A DNA stretch of 64,000 nt from contig NC_072471.1 of NCBI RefSeq assembly GCF_027596085.1, positions 13,522,999 to 13,586,998 on the forward strand, in the 5' to 3' direction. The notes under the pieces were generated by a model, which ran no database searches, was not told the DNA's origin, and worked only from the letters and a program-made list of their open reading frames with translations. The position numbers and the translations under genes were made by a program. Below, in pieces: positions 38,280-52,249 of the stretch. Numbering within the stretch: the stretch's first letter is position 1; each line of letters begins with the position of its first letter. The DNA comes from Anoplopoma fimbria (lineage: Eukaryota > Chordata > Actinopteri > Perciformes > Anoplopomatidae).

Positions 38280-38920
38280 ATCCCTGTTAATTAGGATTTC
38301 ACACGGCATCCTTCGCAGCTGGGTGCTGCAGGTAACCTATTTGCATAGATTGTTCAAGAATGGTAATTGAATGGGGTGCTCTCAGAAATCATGACGGAAA
38401 TCATTTTGTGTTGCTTTGTTGTGGGTACCGCTCTATTCATGGGAGATGAAAGAGCTTTTATTATCCCATTATGGGGCCTATGTCGCAGTGACGCGATGGC
38501 TACCGTTTCCTCTCAATGCTTGGTTTTACTGGGGGGAGAACTTTTTAATAGGATCCCGACAACGACAATTATCTGCAGGCAATTCTCTTTCTTGTGAACG
38601 AGGTCCCATTAATTGCATTTACAGACTCTGAAATGAAGTATGGCGAATGCTTTAAGTCAACGACTCCCAAACTAATTTGCATGGTAATGAATATATTTCT
38701 CTGGGAATCTGAAATCATCCCATATGGGCTTTTTGGAAGCAACGCTATGAGATGCTTGGAAATAGAAGTCAGGGAATAGGAGGTGAGCATGAAGCAAGGC
38801 TCTAATCAAAGCCATTGTGTGTAAATTTCCCGTTGGTTTAAATCTGCCACGCTCAGTCTAAAGCCTGTAAAAGGGCCATTTATAGAAGGGAAACTGTGCC
38901 TCCTTACAGAAGCTTAACTG
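38280..38920. promoter_or_regulatory. Candidate conserved noncoding block
   Basis: A repeat-free stretch of about 640 bp of balanced composition with TATTTGCATAGATTG (octamer-like), GGTAATTGAATGG, TCCCATTAATTGCATTTAC, AACTAATTTGCATGGTAATG and GCTCTAATCAAAGCC. The ORFs across it are short and differ by frame, so it is not an exon. This is the best enhancer-like block by eye. Confidence 0.35.
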
Positions 38921-41369
38921 ACGCCCATTGTTTTACGGTAATAACACTGTGTCTCAGAGAAAACAAATCCCTTCTTGAAAACATGATTGATTTCTAAATG
39001 GGTTAAGAACTTTCTGAATTAGATCACAAACAAATACAATACTAAAGATTTACATGTGGAGAAGAGGAAGATTTCATTTTTCCATTATGCTTCCGGCTGT
39101 TGGGCAATCTGCTAGCTGATCATCTATATTCAATCAAGAACAGCCACCTTTTGGGGTATTAGATCAATCCCAGACAGACAGGCAACAGTCTAATCTCTCC
39201 TCCAGTCATAGCCCTGCTCTAGCCTTTCACCTGCCTTCATCTCCAGTCCGAAACAACATTTTTAACTTTCCTGACCGCTCTGCTCAGCTATTACATCACT
39301 CCCTTAGCATACTGTTTTTCCAACCCTTATGCGTGGCTTCTATCTCAACTATCTCAACTTACTCCACACTGTACATTCCCTTCAGACCGTTTCCATTCTG
39401 TTGCCCCCAGCCCTTCCCTCCAGCATTTTAATATCCTCCCTTCTGTGTCTACTCAGCCCCTGGCCTCAACATCGCACCCTTTCATATTTTCTGTCAAACC
39501 CCAGGACCTCTCTTTTGGCCAAACTCTACCCCAGCCTCTCTTTCGTTCCGCAGACCTCTATACAACTCCAGTCTCCTTGACTTGGCCCTGACTTTTGCAC
39601 TATTTACTTTCTGTCTCCTTCTTTTTCTCTCAACCCTAAAAACTGAGTGATAGAAGAGAAGCATGAAGGGCAGGAATCAGTATTTTTGGGAAATAAAATG
39701 CACAAATTGACAGGCCTGAATCCTGAGGGTGGCTTTATGGATTCTCAGCGCCGCGTTGAGCAAGAGCCTCGTGCAGCCATGCGAGACCAACCACTATAGG
39801 GCTAAATACAAAATAACCTCGAAAGAGATCCAGGGATATGGGATATGTGTCTGCGCTATCTAACAATCTCAGTCGGCTGGAATAGCAATATACTGTAAAC
39901 TCAGGGGATGAAAGCCTGCAGGAGGAATGAGTAGTTTGGTGGGTATTTCTTGTTTATATGTGTACATATGGCAAAGATTGGAAAGTTGGTATCGTTTATT
40001 TTTCTCGTGATTTCCTGTTGGTGTGCAAGAAAACCTGATTTTGCCCAGGACCAACGTGTTATTACATTATATTGCACCAAAATGCGTCGACAGACTAACA
40101 AATGTAAATGCATGGCCAAACAGTCTGCCGAGCCATATTGTGGAATGCGCCGGGAATTGGCCGAGTCCCAGCAGACTGAATGAAATCTGGTTTGATCCTG
40201 GGGACAAGCAACGCCACAGAGCCTGTGTGTGTATTAGCTGTGTAATGTGAAGAGGCGGAGGAGAGCTCAAAGAAATCGCACAATAATCTACTCCACCATT
40301 CATAGTACCTTTTCTAGCTTAGTCCATAATACCCCCAAATGGGTTTTACTGCCCAAGCTCAAAGCTAGCCAGTCCCGATGAAGTCCCGTTCCGATGAAAA
40401 ATGCCAAACTGCAAACAATGCAGCAGAGATGTACACAAAAACTCCCACACAAGTAAACGAGAGAGTCTCTACGTCTAACTGGGAAGTAATTAGAGAAGCT
40501 TGAGTTGGTGAGTATCACTGTTGGCATATCAGTCTGTATAACAGAAGCGGTGTTTTCTCCCAAATTACCTGCCAATGTCTTTTCTGTCTCTCAAACACAA
40601 TGCACTGGCAAGACAGAGAGCATGGGAGATTGAGGGAATAAGTGAATGATAGCGAAATAGAAAGAAAGAGTGGGGATCATGAAGCAAGGAGAAGCGACAA
40701 AGGCAAAACCGGTGCATGTGATATTCAAATGGACAACAGGAGATGAAGTGAATAGCAGAAAGAAAGAAAAAAAGGAGCTGCACACCCCCACTGTTTATTT
40801 TCTGCCTCGTAATTACTGGAATGATTAATGACCGCCATCAGGAGTTTTTCATGGCGTGAGAAATGATCTTAGAGGAGCTGTGAAGTTTGTCGGAGCCGCT
40901 GTTAAGTTTTGTCATGCCTGGGTTATTGGCATTCATGTTGTGTCCGTCCACATTTCACAATCCTGTCATAACTGCAAAGACCTTATGACTGGGGATGGGA
41001 AGAAGTGCTGAGTCTGTGCATAATAGCTCAGTGTTTTAGAGATCCACACAGAGAGGCAGGTTGTTTAATGGGCTACTTTTTGTGTGGGAACAGTTTGGAT
41101 GGTACTGTTTGTCTCCACAATGCCAGTACAGTCTGTTTTCGTCTGGAAGATTGGTTAAATGGAGTGTTGTGGTGAGTCATTGAGCTGAATTTGACTGTAT
41201 GTAGTCCTTCTGAATTCTGCTTGTGGCTGTCTCTCTCCTGTGCATGTTATCTACGGTCATAACTGACAACAGGAAGATTTTTTAAAGCTGTTAACAAAGC
41301 TAAGCATTAAGACTGTCCAAAGGTAACAAAGTAGTCCAGGAGATATCCTTTAGTTGGGCAGCAGGCTTG
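38921..41369. other. Unannotated intergenic stretch
   Basis: Unique sequence; C/T-rich near 39180-39620, purine-rich near 40600-40780. No gene recognised. Confidence 0.5.
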
Positions 41370-41792
41370 TTCTTTACTTGAGTATTTCCATTTCAAACAA
41401 CTTTACACTTCTACTCCACAGCTTCTCAGAGGAAGATTTTGTACTTTTTACTTCAATGCATTTGTCTGACAACTTTAGTTACTAGTCACCTTTCAGATTA
41501 CAATTTTTTTATACCCTTCCTGTCCAGTCAAAATGATGCATCTCCAAATAAAGTGTTTTTGAATGTTTCTGATTGATGGACAAAATTGTCCTACTTAAAG
41601 CTAAATAAACTCTTTTTAATAAATGCATCTCAAAGCTGAATGCAGGACTGTTTATCTGAGCTAATGCAAAATTGAATTGTTTAACATACATGGTCCTCAC
41701 AGGACAGTGATGCTACAAAAATATGTGGATTGCTGTAGATCAAACAACCTCACAGCATATAAACAAGTTAAAATTAGTATATATTGACCACT
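41370..41792 (+). mobile_element. Teleost dispersed repeat, ACTTCTACTCCACAG family
   Basis: In order: TTTACTTGAGTATTTCCA, TTTACACTTCTACTCCACAG, GATTTTGTACTTTTTACTTC, ATTTGTCTGACAACTTTAGT and, after a stretch of unrelated sequence, GATCAAACAACCTCACAGCA with AGTTAAAATTAGTATA. These are landmarks of a very abundant fish repeat. The unrelated stretch near 41510-41700 may be an insertion. Confidence 0.5.
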
Positions 41793-42419
41793 GCTCTCTG
41801 TCCATGGTGCTGAAATATGTGCCAAAATAGATGTGATGAATGGCCCACAGCACCATTTCATTTTTATGAGCTGGTTGGTGAGCAATTTCTCGAGTGTGAA
41901 TGCGCATCCACAGCTGGTCCACAGACAAAAAATGTACAATAGGCCTGCTGTGTCCACTGTTCATCCATGGCATTTTGTTGGGAGAGTATATCAGAAAAAT
42001 AATCAGCTTGTTTAATTTAGCGTATGCTCAATAATTTAGGATTACATATATTATTTTATTTTTCCCTCAAGGCCATGATGACCACTAAGCAAGGATTCCT
42101 TGGTTATCCGCCTTCAATTTACTGTAAAACACAGAGCATGCCACACATTCTCTGTTTCACTCAGGTCTAGATCTGTCTTACTTAGCTACCTATCTTTAAT
42201 TAGATTTTTCTCTTATTTACTTTTATCCCAGAATACCTGATTCTTCTAAACTGGAAGTCTCTTAACCTCTCCATTTCTTTTTTTTCTTTTTTCAAGATTA
42301 GACAAATGGGAAGCAGACAATCAATCGGGCATGCAGAAAATGTATAATTTCACTATTCCCGTCGACATTTAAAATCTGATCGTGAGTGGAAAAATACACA
42401 AAATCACAACCTATGCATG

Positions 42420-42740
42420 AGAGGACATAATTGCATTAATAACACCCGCTGCATCTCATGATTTGGCGGAACTGAGAAATGTATTGTTATCGATTAGGCG
42501 TGGTGTTCATTATTTATTTTTAAATGCCAAAACCACCTAGAGTGGGCTCAAATCGTTGCTTTCATCCGGAGACAGCTGAAAAGCATGCTGTCAGATAGAT
42601 AATATCAGCTTAATATCAGTTCAAGACATTGACAAAGATGAAATGTTGTCATGCCTATCAGGCAATTAATTGGGGAAAAAAAGCATTTGCTTCATGTAGC
42701 TGGCATTGCAATTCTGAATCCTAAAGGCAGGATTTCCTCT
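42420..42740. promoter_or_regulatory. Candidate conserved noncoding block
   Basis: Unique sequence with TATCGATTAGGCGTGG, TCATTATTTATTTTTAAATG, GAGACAGCTGAAAAGCATGC and AGGCAATTAATTGGGG. Noncoding; composition only. Confidence 0.25.
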
Positions 42741-45700
42741 TGGCTATCTGTAATGCAACACCCTCACTTACTTCACCTCACTTGTTTGTTTATATACTGA
42801 TGCAGAGGACTTGGGGTGAAGACTGTCATCCACATTTCTCCATTTGAGTTAAAGTGACAAGCCTGCATGGGTGTGTGTTTGTGTCCCCAGGTGAGACTCC
42901 AGCCTTTGTCAATCTGTAGGTGGACAACTGATAGGATTCTTCTTCCACCTCAATTGGCCTTATGAGTGTGTCTGCGTGGGTTTTTATGCATGTATGCACC
43001 CATCAGGGGATGTGTACGTGTAGCTGACAGCATACCTGTGTACTAGATTTGTGGCTGTGTATGTCTGTGTGTTAGTTTGGCTTTGTGCATGCCTGTCAGA
43101 CTGTGAATAGATTCTGGGTGTGAAGAGGGACTGTCTCGAGGCTGACAGCCCACGGAGGGAGCTGTTTGGGGGGCAAATATTGCCGAGGTGTAAAAGCTTC
43201 ACGCTGGCAAAGTAGAGTGAAGGGCTGGAGCTGTCAGGTGTTTTTCTTTTTGTCTATTTGTCTTTTTCTGCCCTTCACTATTCCCTCTTTAATTTTGTCG
43301 CTAGTCTTAAATAAGCACTGACTGCTGGCTCTCAAATTTTGTCTCTTCTCTCCCATAAGTAACTGCAAATGAAGAATTTCTTAAAAATAAGAAACCTGAT
43401 AATTCACTGCAATCCTAATCTGTTGAAATTATTTTAAGCACAGTGTAATAAGGGGGGACGTGAAAATAAGGACTGTAGCTCTGCTTTTCAACCAGTATGA
43501 TAGAAAAATACCCTGAAATTAAAGCTGGCAGTCTGCAGCGCCGCTGTCATTTCACAACCAGAATAATAAGAAAGTGTGTCACTGTCCAAATACTTGAGGA
43601 GCTTACTCTGTAAAAGCCTTTCCCTAGCCAGGATCCCAGAGTGGGAAGAAAAAAAAGCCTATATTTTAATGCCATTATTCTCCTGGGCAGAGCTCATGGG
43701 TAGAAAAGCTCCCTAATCATTACTTCACAGTTCTCACTAGTCACCAATCACAGTCTCAATCTTTTTATGAGTCAAATGATGGTTTTATTCAACCTCCCAC
43801 CATCCTCGCTTTAAAACTCACCATGGCCTGGCACGGTCATGGTGCCGGTAAAAGATGGCATTACTCAAACTTAAACAGCATTGGGATGAGCTGTGCTTCG
43901 CTGGTCCCCCGCTGGGAGACAACACAGACACAACGCTACTGGAGGCCCAGGCCGTATTGCTGTGCCTGCTGGAGAAAAGGGAGACACTGGGGATCTAAAC
44001 CAGGACTGTGCAGGGCAGACTGTCAGATCCTGCAGCAGTAAAATAAGAGGTTTTCTAAAGAGATGTTGGTGCTTGGAAACAGCTTTTGTCCACAGGGACC
44101 ACCAAAATCATCACAAAATTAAAGTTTCTTGTAGTAGCTTTAAATATGAATTCCGATTACTTTGTCTAAGTGAATACATCGTATACTGATACTGTTTGTT
44201 TTTGTTTTCAAAAAGGTCGCAATCTCTTTCCGAAACATTTGTGAAATTAGTGTATTAGAGATTAAGTGATAAAAGACGTCCTTTTACAATATTTAACATT
44301 TGGGAAGACCCATCTTGCTGCTGAGTTTGTATTTCAACCATTAGGTGGAAGTTAGCAAGCTAGGCTAACTAGCTTAATCTCAGGAAGTGGAAGCTAGTAA
44401 GCTAAAATTATGACCGATTCTCACCAGACGTTCCTTTTGTTCATGATATTTCAACCCATGCTGAGTCATTTGCAGCTTTTTGATACCCAAAAATATTTCT
44501 GAATTTGACTTTAAAGAAACAGTTTGCATCATTATTTGTTATCTTATGCCCATGTATAAGTGACAGTGTTGGAACATTATGATCTCCACCAAGACTTTGA
44601 AAGTTTAGTTTTCTTCTGCCATCCGCTGACTTCATCATGTTTAAATTGAATTGCATACAAATCAGGCTGGATGTTGTGAACATCATCAGCAACAAGTTGT
44701 AATTCCAACAACAACAGCAGGATGGGTGGTGCAAACATTTTTTCTTCTCCGACATGTGCCATCTCGAGGCAGAATCAACATACTTTGTTGCATTCCAACA
44801 GGATCCAGCAGCAGGTTTACATCGAAGCTGAATGCGGTGCCCCTAGAGATTCATTCCCTCGCTTCACACAAGATGACAGAGCACAGCAAACAGCCCTTAA
44901 CAGCAATGGCAATGTGCCTCAGGTATGAAAAAAGGCAGTGGTAGGAATCCAAACACAGCTGGATATTTGCACCCGCACAGAAACGAGAAGCTGGTGCAGC
45001 TAATTGGTAAATTAAATAAAAAAATGATAAAGAACATGGTGATTAGTGATTGGTTCCTGGGTTGATATGTGAGATAAGCTTGTTTGATTGGATGGAATTA
45101 ATCATGAGTCAGTTGTCTCTTATATTTAAGCTCATAAGATAATAATGGGAAGAGGGAAAATATTTGAATCGAAAGGAGCCAGGAGGCTAAGTGGGTGATG
45201 AATGAAGGATAAGATGAAGTATAGTATATCAGGCCCCATATCAGGTAATATATCTCACGGTTACACCATGCGGTCAGAGTCAAAGTGAACTTGTATAAGC
45301 CCAATATGATTTGAATGCTGAGGAAGAGTAACAAAGAGAATAATCGCCTCAGGGCTTTGGTGCTTGACCGTGCTTGAAAAAGCGCTCTGTGTGGGGTGGA
45401 CTGGCCCACAGGTTTGCAGGACCCACATGTACTTTGTCCAGGGCTGAAAGTGGGCATAGGAGGGCACATCATAATGCACTGTAATGGTGCTGGTAAAAGC
45501 TGGGAAATCACAGCAACCTCAACAGCATTTGGGATGTCTATCAGAGCAGAAAGCTAACATGACATATGATGGGATTTGGTGCAGCTGTTTGGTGGGAGGA
45601 CTTGATACAAGGAGCTGTGGAGGCGGGTGGGTGTAGGAGAGCATCCTATGCGTGTGGGCTGTTTTGGTGAAAAATCAAAGAGATGGTAACTGGAATCCTT

Positions 45701-46380
45701 TCTCAGACACAAACTAGAAGAAACAATACAGCAAAAACACATAGAAGAGGAAGATCCATTTGTGTTTGTAAATGTCTCGCAATGTAATAACACATATTTT
45801 ACTGTGCAAATGAGTGCTTATTGGTGTAACGTAGTTGCAATATTCTTGTAGTGCACATGCAGGCACGTTCGGAGAGGATTTAATTTCTCTGTCAATGTGA
45901 ATACTGCAAAAGTCTTTATGTGTCCAAATGACTGCTTATGTTGCTATGTGTGTGGTGGATGTGCAATTGTTTAATAAGACGTTCACTATATTAACTTTGT
46001 AAGTTGATAATGTTATTCTAATGTTAAAAGCTTCTGTTGCCCCAAGGAGGCCAAAAAACACAAATTGAATGAAAATTCAAAATTCAGATTCTATTAAGTA
46101 TTGTTAAAAATGTCTTCACTTGGAAACATTTTCTTAATATTTAATGCCAATGAGCACATTTGTCGTGTAATGCATTCACTTGAGAAAAAAAACCATTTGC
46201 CCTGTTTTTATGAGTTCACTTTAAAGTTTTGATTGAAAAATAAATCTGTTCTCTTTTTCTGAATTAACAAGATACCTCAAAATCGCAAGAGACGGTTATA
46301 TTTACTTGAGCGCTTGATTTAATGTCCCACCTGTCCAGATTTTTCCAGTTCCACTTTGGTTTGGTGGGAGACCTGTGTCT
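42741..46380. other. Unannotated intergenic stretch
   Basis: No gene recognised. Short GT-rich patches near 42870 and 43010-43080, and a GCTAGC-type short repeat patch near 44345-44405. Confidence 0.45.
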
Positions 46381-46924
46381 TTAAAGTGGCCCTATTATGC
46401 TTTTCCACTTTTTTCCTCATCTTTAGTGTGTTATATATATTTTTGTACATGTAAAAGGTCCGTAGAGTGTAAAACCACGCCTAAAAGGAGTTACCCTCTC
46501 CCTCAGAATCACTGCTCCTGAGCTGCCTGAAACGGCTTGATTATCTTCTTCACTGACGTAACTTTATGAGGTCATAATGTTACAGAAGTGACGTAAATTC
46601 CTTCCGGCTAGTTTGGTCTGCCCTCAAACAACAAAAGAGAGAGACAGAGCTGAAGCTCCGAAGGAAGATTTTTCTGAAATGTGAAACATTGACCGATCAC
46701 AATAGAGCTGGCTAGCTGACCAATCACGGCAGACTTTGCTTTCTGGAGGGAGGAGCAAGCGCTACAATGGAGCATTTCAGAGAGAGGGTGAGAAGAGGTG
46801 CTGCAGGACAGCCGGGATGAGAAAAACAAGGTGGATTATAAGCATTAGCGCATGTAAACATGTTGTAACTGTAACTTGAGCTAAAAATATGCATCCGGAA
46901 AATAGCATAATAGGGCCTGTTTAA
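46381..46924 (+). mobile_element. TTAA-flanked MITE, GGCCCTATTATGC family
   Basis: The termini TTAAAGTGGCCCTATTATGC and, reverse-complemented, TTAAACAGGCCCTATTATGC match at all but two of the first 21 bases, and both sit on TTAA. The 544-bp body contains no transposase frame but has short inverted blocks around CTAGCTGACCAATCACGG. I recognise it as an abundant teleost piggyBac-like nonautonomous element. Confidence 0.75.
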
Positions 46925-47333
46925 GTTATATAGTATTGGTATTACTTTGCTCAGGCACCTCAGGACTTTGCAGTTGTTCAGCTCATTCTTCTTCTCTGAT
47001 CCGCTGGACATTGTTTTATATTTCTCAGGGTTCAGTTGAACCGATTAATATAAGATGATGCATCTTAAATGCATTCAGGCTTGCCACGTAGCGTCTCAAG
47101 AGACAATCGGGCAATTGCACCTGAGTTGCACTCAAGTCAACTCAACTCACGTCATAGGTTTCTGAGTGCTAGATCAAACTAAACGGGTGGGACATGTTTT
47201 CTGAAAAAAAGGAAATGAGAGCTTCTCGCAAGACTTTGAGGTATAACATTAAAACAGAAAAACATGGCAAATATTATACGTTTCAATACTATATAACTAT
47301 AGGAATACAAAAGGTCCTACAAACAAACACACA

Positions 47334-47335
<2 letters not shown>

Positions 47336-47411
<76 letters not shown>

Positions 47412-47420
47412 CACACACAC
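47336..47420. repeat. (CA)n microsatellite
   Basis: CA run with one G substitution near 47405 and an AAAC/ACAAAC lead-in from about 47322. Confidence 0.97.
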
Positions 47421-48918
47421 TCTACAATCCACTCTAGCACACTGTGTTAGACCACACGCAAACAGCAGGGAAGTCTCTGAGTAATGGGACAATCCATCAC
47501 TGGCGGCTGCATGCTGCTGCATGGTCTTAGTCAAAGAGACCCACCCATGGAGACACTGAGGCAGCAGGCTGAAAGGAAGCAACCGCAAGGTACCGATTTA
47601 CAGACCAGAGGTGATAAGTGGGTAGTGGGAGGAGGTGCCAGGAAATTTTTGCCAAAATTGACAAGTTATCAGTGTGGGGTTGTTTTTGTGTGTTTTCTGT
47701 ATTTGTAGTGTGTCTTTGTGTGCGATGAGTGAAACAGTATATGGTGCATGTCAAGAATGAAATACCGAATCATATAGATTTAAATGAAAATAAATAAATA
47801 AAGATGTATTGTTTTTTAAATTATATATTACAGGTATTAAAATAAGTATGTTTTTGTTGTGCTCTGTCAATTATTTACACCACATAACGCCAGCCCAAAG
47901 GAAACCTTCTCCTCAATATCACTGATTACTGACTAAAGGTTGTAATAAATTAATGAAAGTCTTGAGAGCAGTAGTTACAAATGACTCATAAGAAATAATG
48001 AACACAGTCATGAACAATAAATGAAAAGAAACGCATAATATCTAGGAATAATACATTCTGCTTCAATAGAACGGATGGACACATTTTTTTCTTGGTTTTA
48101 AAACTTTCAAACGGCCCATTTGATTTTAGACTGATTTAATCTACAAGCTAAAATATTAAATATAACCACAAAGTGTGACCCTTTTTCCAGAGCACCTGAT
48201 AAGACAGAACATGAAATCTTAATAGAATCACTCTAAGATGTGTAGCGGGTACAGCACAAAAAAAACGCATTTGGTAGAACAGAGGAAAACACTGTAATAA
48301 AAGGATTTTAAAAAGAAATTGGGTCAGCTAGTACAATTAGTTATTGTTAAAACTTACTGTTTAATTCCAGTTGGAACATCTGTTTTTACCTAAATATTTT
48401 CCCAATTTTTTTGTATGTTTTATATTCTGATTAATCACAGAACACACAGCAATCAAATCAAAAACACACACCTGCTGCCATGGAACTAAAGTCTGATCCC
48501 TTCAGAAGCTGATATGCCTTGTTCAAATTCAATCTAGAGCTCATTTAAGACCCGTGTTGCTGGAGACATGTGGCCAAATCACCAAGGAAAATGAAATTAG
48601 AGGAGATTTAATAGAGCTGTATGGGGCAATAAAGAAACCTGTTCTGGAATCAGCCCTCCATCCATCGTCCAAATGGAGGCAGATGATCAGCAAAGACATG
48701 GCCCGCAGATACAATTACCAAAAATCAAATGGCAAAGCTAGAAACAGAGGCAGACATGAAAAAACAAAAGCGGTGAAGAAGTGCATTTCAAATGAAAACT
48801 AGAAAGAGCAGTGAATTGAAATCAATGAACTGCACACATCACAACTAGACAGACAAGCACAGTTTAAAGGTCGTGACAAATTCGAGAAACGTACTAGCAC
48901 ATACTTGAAGAGAGTTAT

Positions 48919-48940
48919 ACACACACACACACACACACAC
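48919..48940. repeat. (AC)11 microsatellite
   Basis: Short uninterrupted AC run. Confidence 0.95.
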
Positions 48941-49589
48941 AACAAAACAGGCCTTGCACACTGATCCAACCTCCTTACTCATTCATGCCACGAATGGACA
49001 GATCGATTCCTAACCTGGGTATTCAATAGTAACCACATTAATCCACCACTGGGCACAGTCGGCATGTCTACCAGACAGGCACTCAGTCAGCCACTATGCT
49101 GGATTGGGATCAGTATTGGTTTAACGCGAGAGTCGGGATGAATGAATGACTGCAAGACCCTCTAAAATGTCACTATGTTCTTCTGCCTGCCCTTTGTAAA
49201 GATGTGTGGCTGTGTGCACCCAATCAAACTACTGTGTCAGGCAAAGTTTAAGCAATTAGTCCACTGCTTGTTTTGTAATTGTAAAAGAAAATGTCATCCC
49301 TAGAAAAAAATAAAATAGCATTCAGTTGTTTCAAGAACATGAACAAATATAAAATGTGTTCCTGCCTGCAGCGTTTTCGAGAGACGCCCATCACAAAATT
49401 ACTCCAGGGTTGTGAAGAAGAATTCTGTTGTTTTTTAATTTCATATATCCAGCACGCAACAAAAAGAGTGAACTGCAGTCAACGAGCCAGTGTCTGTTAA
49501 GGCCTGCCGCTGACGACATGCTCAACTTAGCTCACAGAGTCCTAGAAGCCCCGGTCCTGCTGCAGAGCGCTTGTTGCTTGTTTGTTCAA

Positions 49590-49725
49590 AGTTTATTAAT
49601 ATTGAACGTGTCAACCTCGACACTGCACGTCCTTGGGTCCCCAGCAATATACCCACCAAGGGTTTAGTCCATTTTATAAATGGTTCTTGAGATATGCAAA
49701 GTACACACACGGACAGATTCCTTGC
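49590..49725 (+). mobile_element. Possible retroposon tail fragment
   Basis: The sequence CCACCAAGGGTTTAGTCCA...GGTTCTTGAGATATGC...ACACACGGACAG resembles the tail of a LINE-derived repeat that is frequent in fish (wording of the type gttcttgagatat followed by cacggacag). Only about 135 bp are recognisable. Confidence 0.3.
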
Positions 49726-50999
49726 TTTACAGTTGGATTAAAAGCTGGTAAAATCTTATTTAATTGTAGTGATGAGCACAGCCCATTGTTCACTCAGCCC
49801 CTTCTCTTGCCTTGCTTTCTCACAAACAAATTGACAACAGACCCTTCTGTAGGGCCCTATGAAATCTGAGTGTGGGTTTGAGTTTTTACTGAATTCTGTA
49901 TTACACTATTTGAGCACACTTTGTCACCACAAAGAATGTCTAATCAATTTTAACCAGGCAACAGATTCTGTTTGTCTCTGCACTTCCACAGACCTGTTTA
50001 TGCCACCTGGTCGTCTTCTCAAACATACTAAGTGTGCTCACCTCTCCTCCCAAATGGATAACTCTGGATATTACTGAAAGGAGGACAATTTGAGCAGCCA
50101 TGCCAGTGTGCAGGATGCTGGCAAACTCCTTAATGAACCCATTAAAGCCAACAGTCATTTCCCAGACTGAATTCAAAGAAAGCCCACTTCCCTGGATAGC
50201 CAAATCCCCCATCTCTCTCAGCAGTCATTTAGATCAAGTATATTTTCTCTCCTTGGCCCAGTGGTAGTTCAATCGTTTATAAACAAGGAAGGTGTGAGGC
50301 TGATGCCTGAGCCTGACACAAACTGAAAAGACCAACTGGCTTTAAATCAGGCTGTAGGTTTTTACTGCTTTGGCTAAGATTATGGCTTCAAATACTGTTA
50401 AAAACATTCTTTCCTAAATTACCATTAGAAAATAAAAAGTGTTATTTTGTGAAACTGGTACAAAAGAGCTTTTAAATGTGGAGTCTTTTACCACTGAACT
50501 TTAGTTTAAATGACTCAGATAAAAGGAAAATGTCTCTGATGATCACAGACATTTCCTTAGATAAATGTGCTAGTGCGTCGATGTGTGATTACGTTTGATC
50601 AAGTCACTTGTTTTCCTTGTTTGCAGTATTCCCATCACACTCTTTTTCGATCACTCTCCCCCTCTAAAATAGCCTTGGGAGATTTTGGAAGGGTTTTTTG
50701 TTATTGACTTGAATTAAGGAGCTTCAAAACATGGTTGAATGGATTTTGATCTCAGAATAAACTTGAGAGAATCACATTTTTTGAAATTGGTTTGAATACA
50801 CGAGCAAAGCTGCTGTTCAGGATGGATTACGCTTTGAGATCATCACCTTAACTGATATGATTAGTGGACTTCCACTAAGTGTGCATGACTTAAATTGTAT
50901 GAGTGCAAGGATGTGTGTTTGCCTCTAGTGTCCTCCTTACACCCCTTGGTGTTCGATACCTTTTTCCTCTCACACTCCGCCTGCCTTCTTTTGTCTTTC

Positions 51000-51365
51000 C
51001 TTTGGGATCCTCACATTCCTAATTCATGGCGTATGAAACATTTAGCAGCACCGAGCACAACTGCTCGATGTAGTTTCCATCGTTAATCGATGCGAGGAAG
51101 TAAAGCAGGCAAAACACAAATCACTTCCTCCGCCGATCCGGCTTATCATATCCTGAGACAAAGCCACGGTCACGACAACACTACTAATATAGAATAATTG
51201 TGGAACTCCCTTGAAGCTAAGTAGCTTTGCAGGTGTTTATTGAGATTAGAAATCAGCTTTCATACTTCTAATGCCTTCGAACCACTTTGAAATTGGAATG
51301 AGTAATAAGGCTGCTATTTCACGTTTGTACTCTTTTTTTAATTATGAATGCAATAAACAAAGGAA
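51000..51365. promoter_or_regulatory. Candidate conserved noncoding block
   Basis: Unique sequence with CATCGTTAATCGATGCG, ATAGAATAATTGTGG, CTTTGAAATTGGAATG and GCAATAAACAAAGG (Fox/Sox-like). It precedes a dispersed repeat at 51475. No coding signal. Confidence 0.25.
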
Positions 51366-51474
51366 GTGGGTAGATTTTGTGTGTGCTAATTACTTATTTT
51401 TGAGCGATGATGAAGGGATGATGAGTTCTGAATGTCTGTTGGTCCACCACTTTGGTTAAGACTGAAATATCTCC

Positions 51475-51690
51475 AAAAATATTGGGTTGATCGCCACAAA
51501 ATGTCTATTCCTGCTTCCCAGATGATGAATCATAATGATTTGGGCGATCCCCTCACTTTTCCTCTAGCGCCACCATGAAGCTGACAGTTGTGAATTGAAA
51601 TGTCTCAACAGCTAGGTTAATTGTCATTATATTTGGGACCTTCATGTCCTCTTCTCTATGGATTGTAATCACGTTGGCATTCTCATAAAA
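51475..51690 (+). mobile_element. Teleost dispersed repeat, CTAGCGCCACCAT family, copy 1
   Basis: In order: GGGTTGATCGCCACAAAATG, GATTTGGGCGATCCCCT, CTCTAGCGCCACCATGA and a TTCATGTCC...ATGGATTGTAAT block. I recognise these as parts of a very common teleost repeat. The same motifs recur at 52250-52530 and 53810-54080. Confidence 0.5.
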
Positions 51691-51810
51691 AGGGAACTCC
51701 ACCAGTTTCACACGTCAAAGTCTCTTTACAGGTCTTGGGGAGTACTAACGCATATGGGAAAAAAAGAGAAAGCTGTGTAAAATCTGATTAATCAGCTGAA
51801 GCTGAAGACT

Positions 51811-51826
51811 ATATATATATATATAT
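51811..51826. repeat. (TA)8 microsatellite
   Basis: Short uninterrupted TA run. Confidence 0.9.
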
Positions 51827-52249
51827 GTTTAAAAGAGTCTGGGGTGTGGAGTTGGATAGAAATAAGCTTACCAGACCTCTGGCTGCTGCTCATCTCTGTT
51901 TGAAGCTAGCTGCTTTAGGCTGCATTAGTTGCTACTAGCTTAACATACCAAATCTACGACCTGTCAAATCTGTTGGCAGTCAAGTTGCATTGAATTTTAG
52001 GTAATATAGGCACCAGGTTTTGACAAGGAAGATTAATGTATGTCATTAAAAGACTTTCTTTCATTCTGCTCCATCGATTTTGATCCTTTTTATAAAAAAA
52101 GGGTACAGTGCAATGCTAGATTGATAGAGTACTCTTGAAAGCTTTGGTAGGTAACACTGGATAAACCAGCAAGAGTAGTTTTGATTAAAAAAATGATCCG
52201 ACTAAAAAACCCAGCGCAGTATTGCTGACTGTTTTCCAGTACAAGATAT

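Larger units (their letters stand above)
46925..49589. other. Unannotated intergenic stretch
   Basis: Apart from two CA microsatellites no feature is recognised. The 82-codon plus frame at 48554-48802 is Lys-rich without a known domain and without splice support. Confidence 0.45.
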
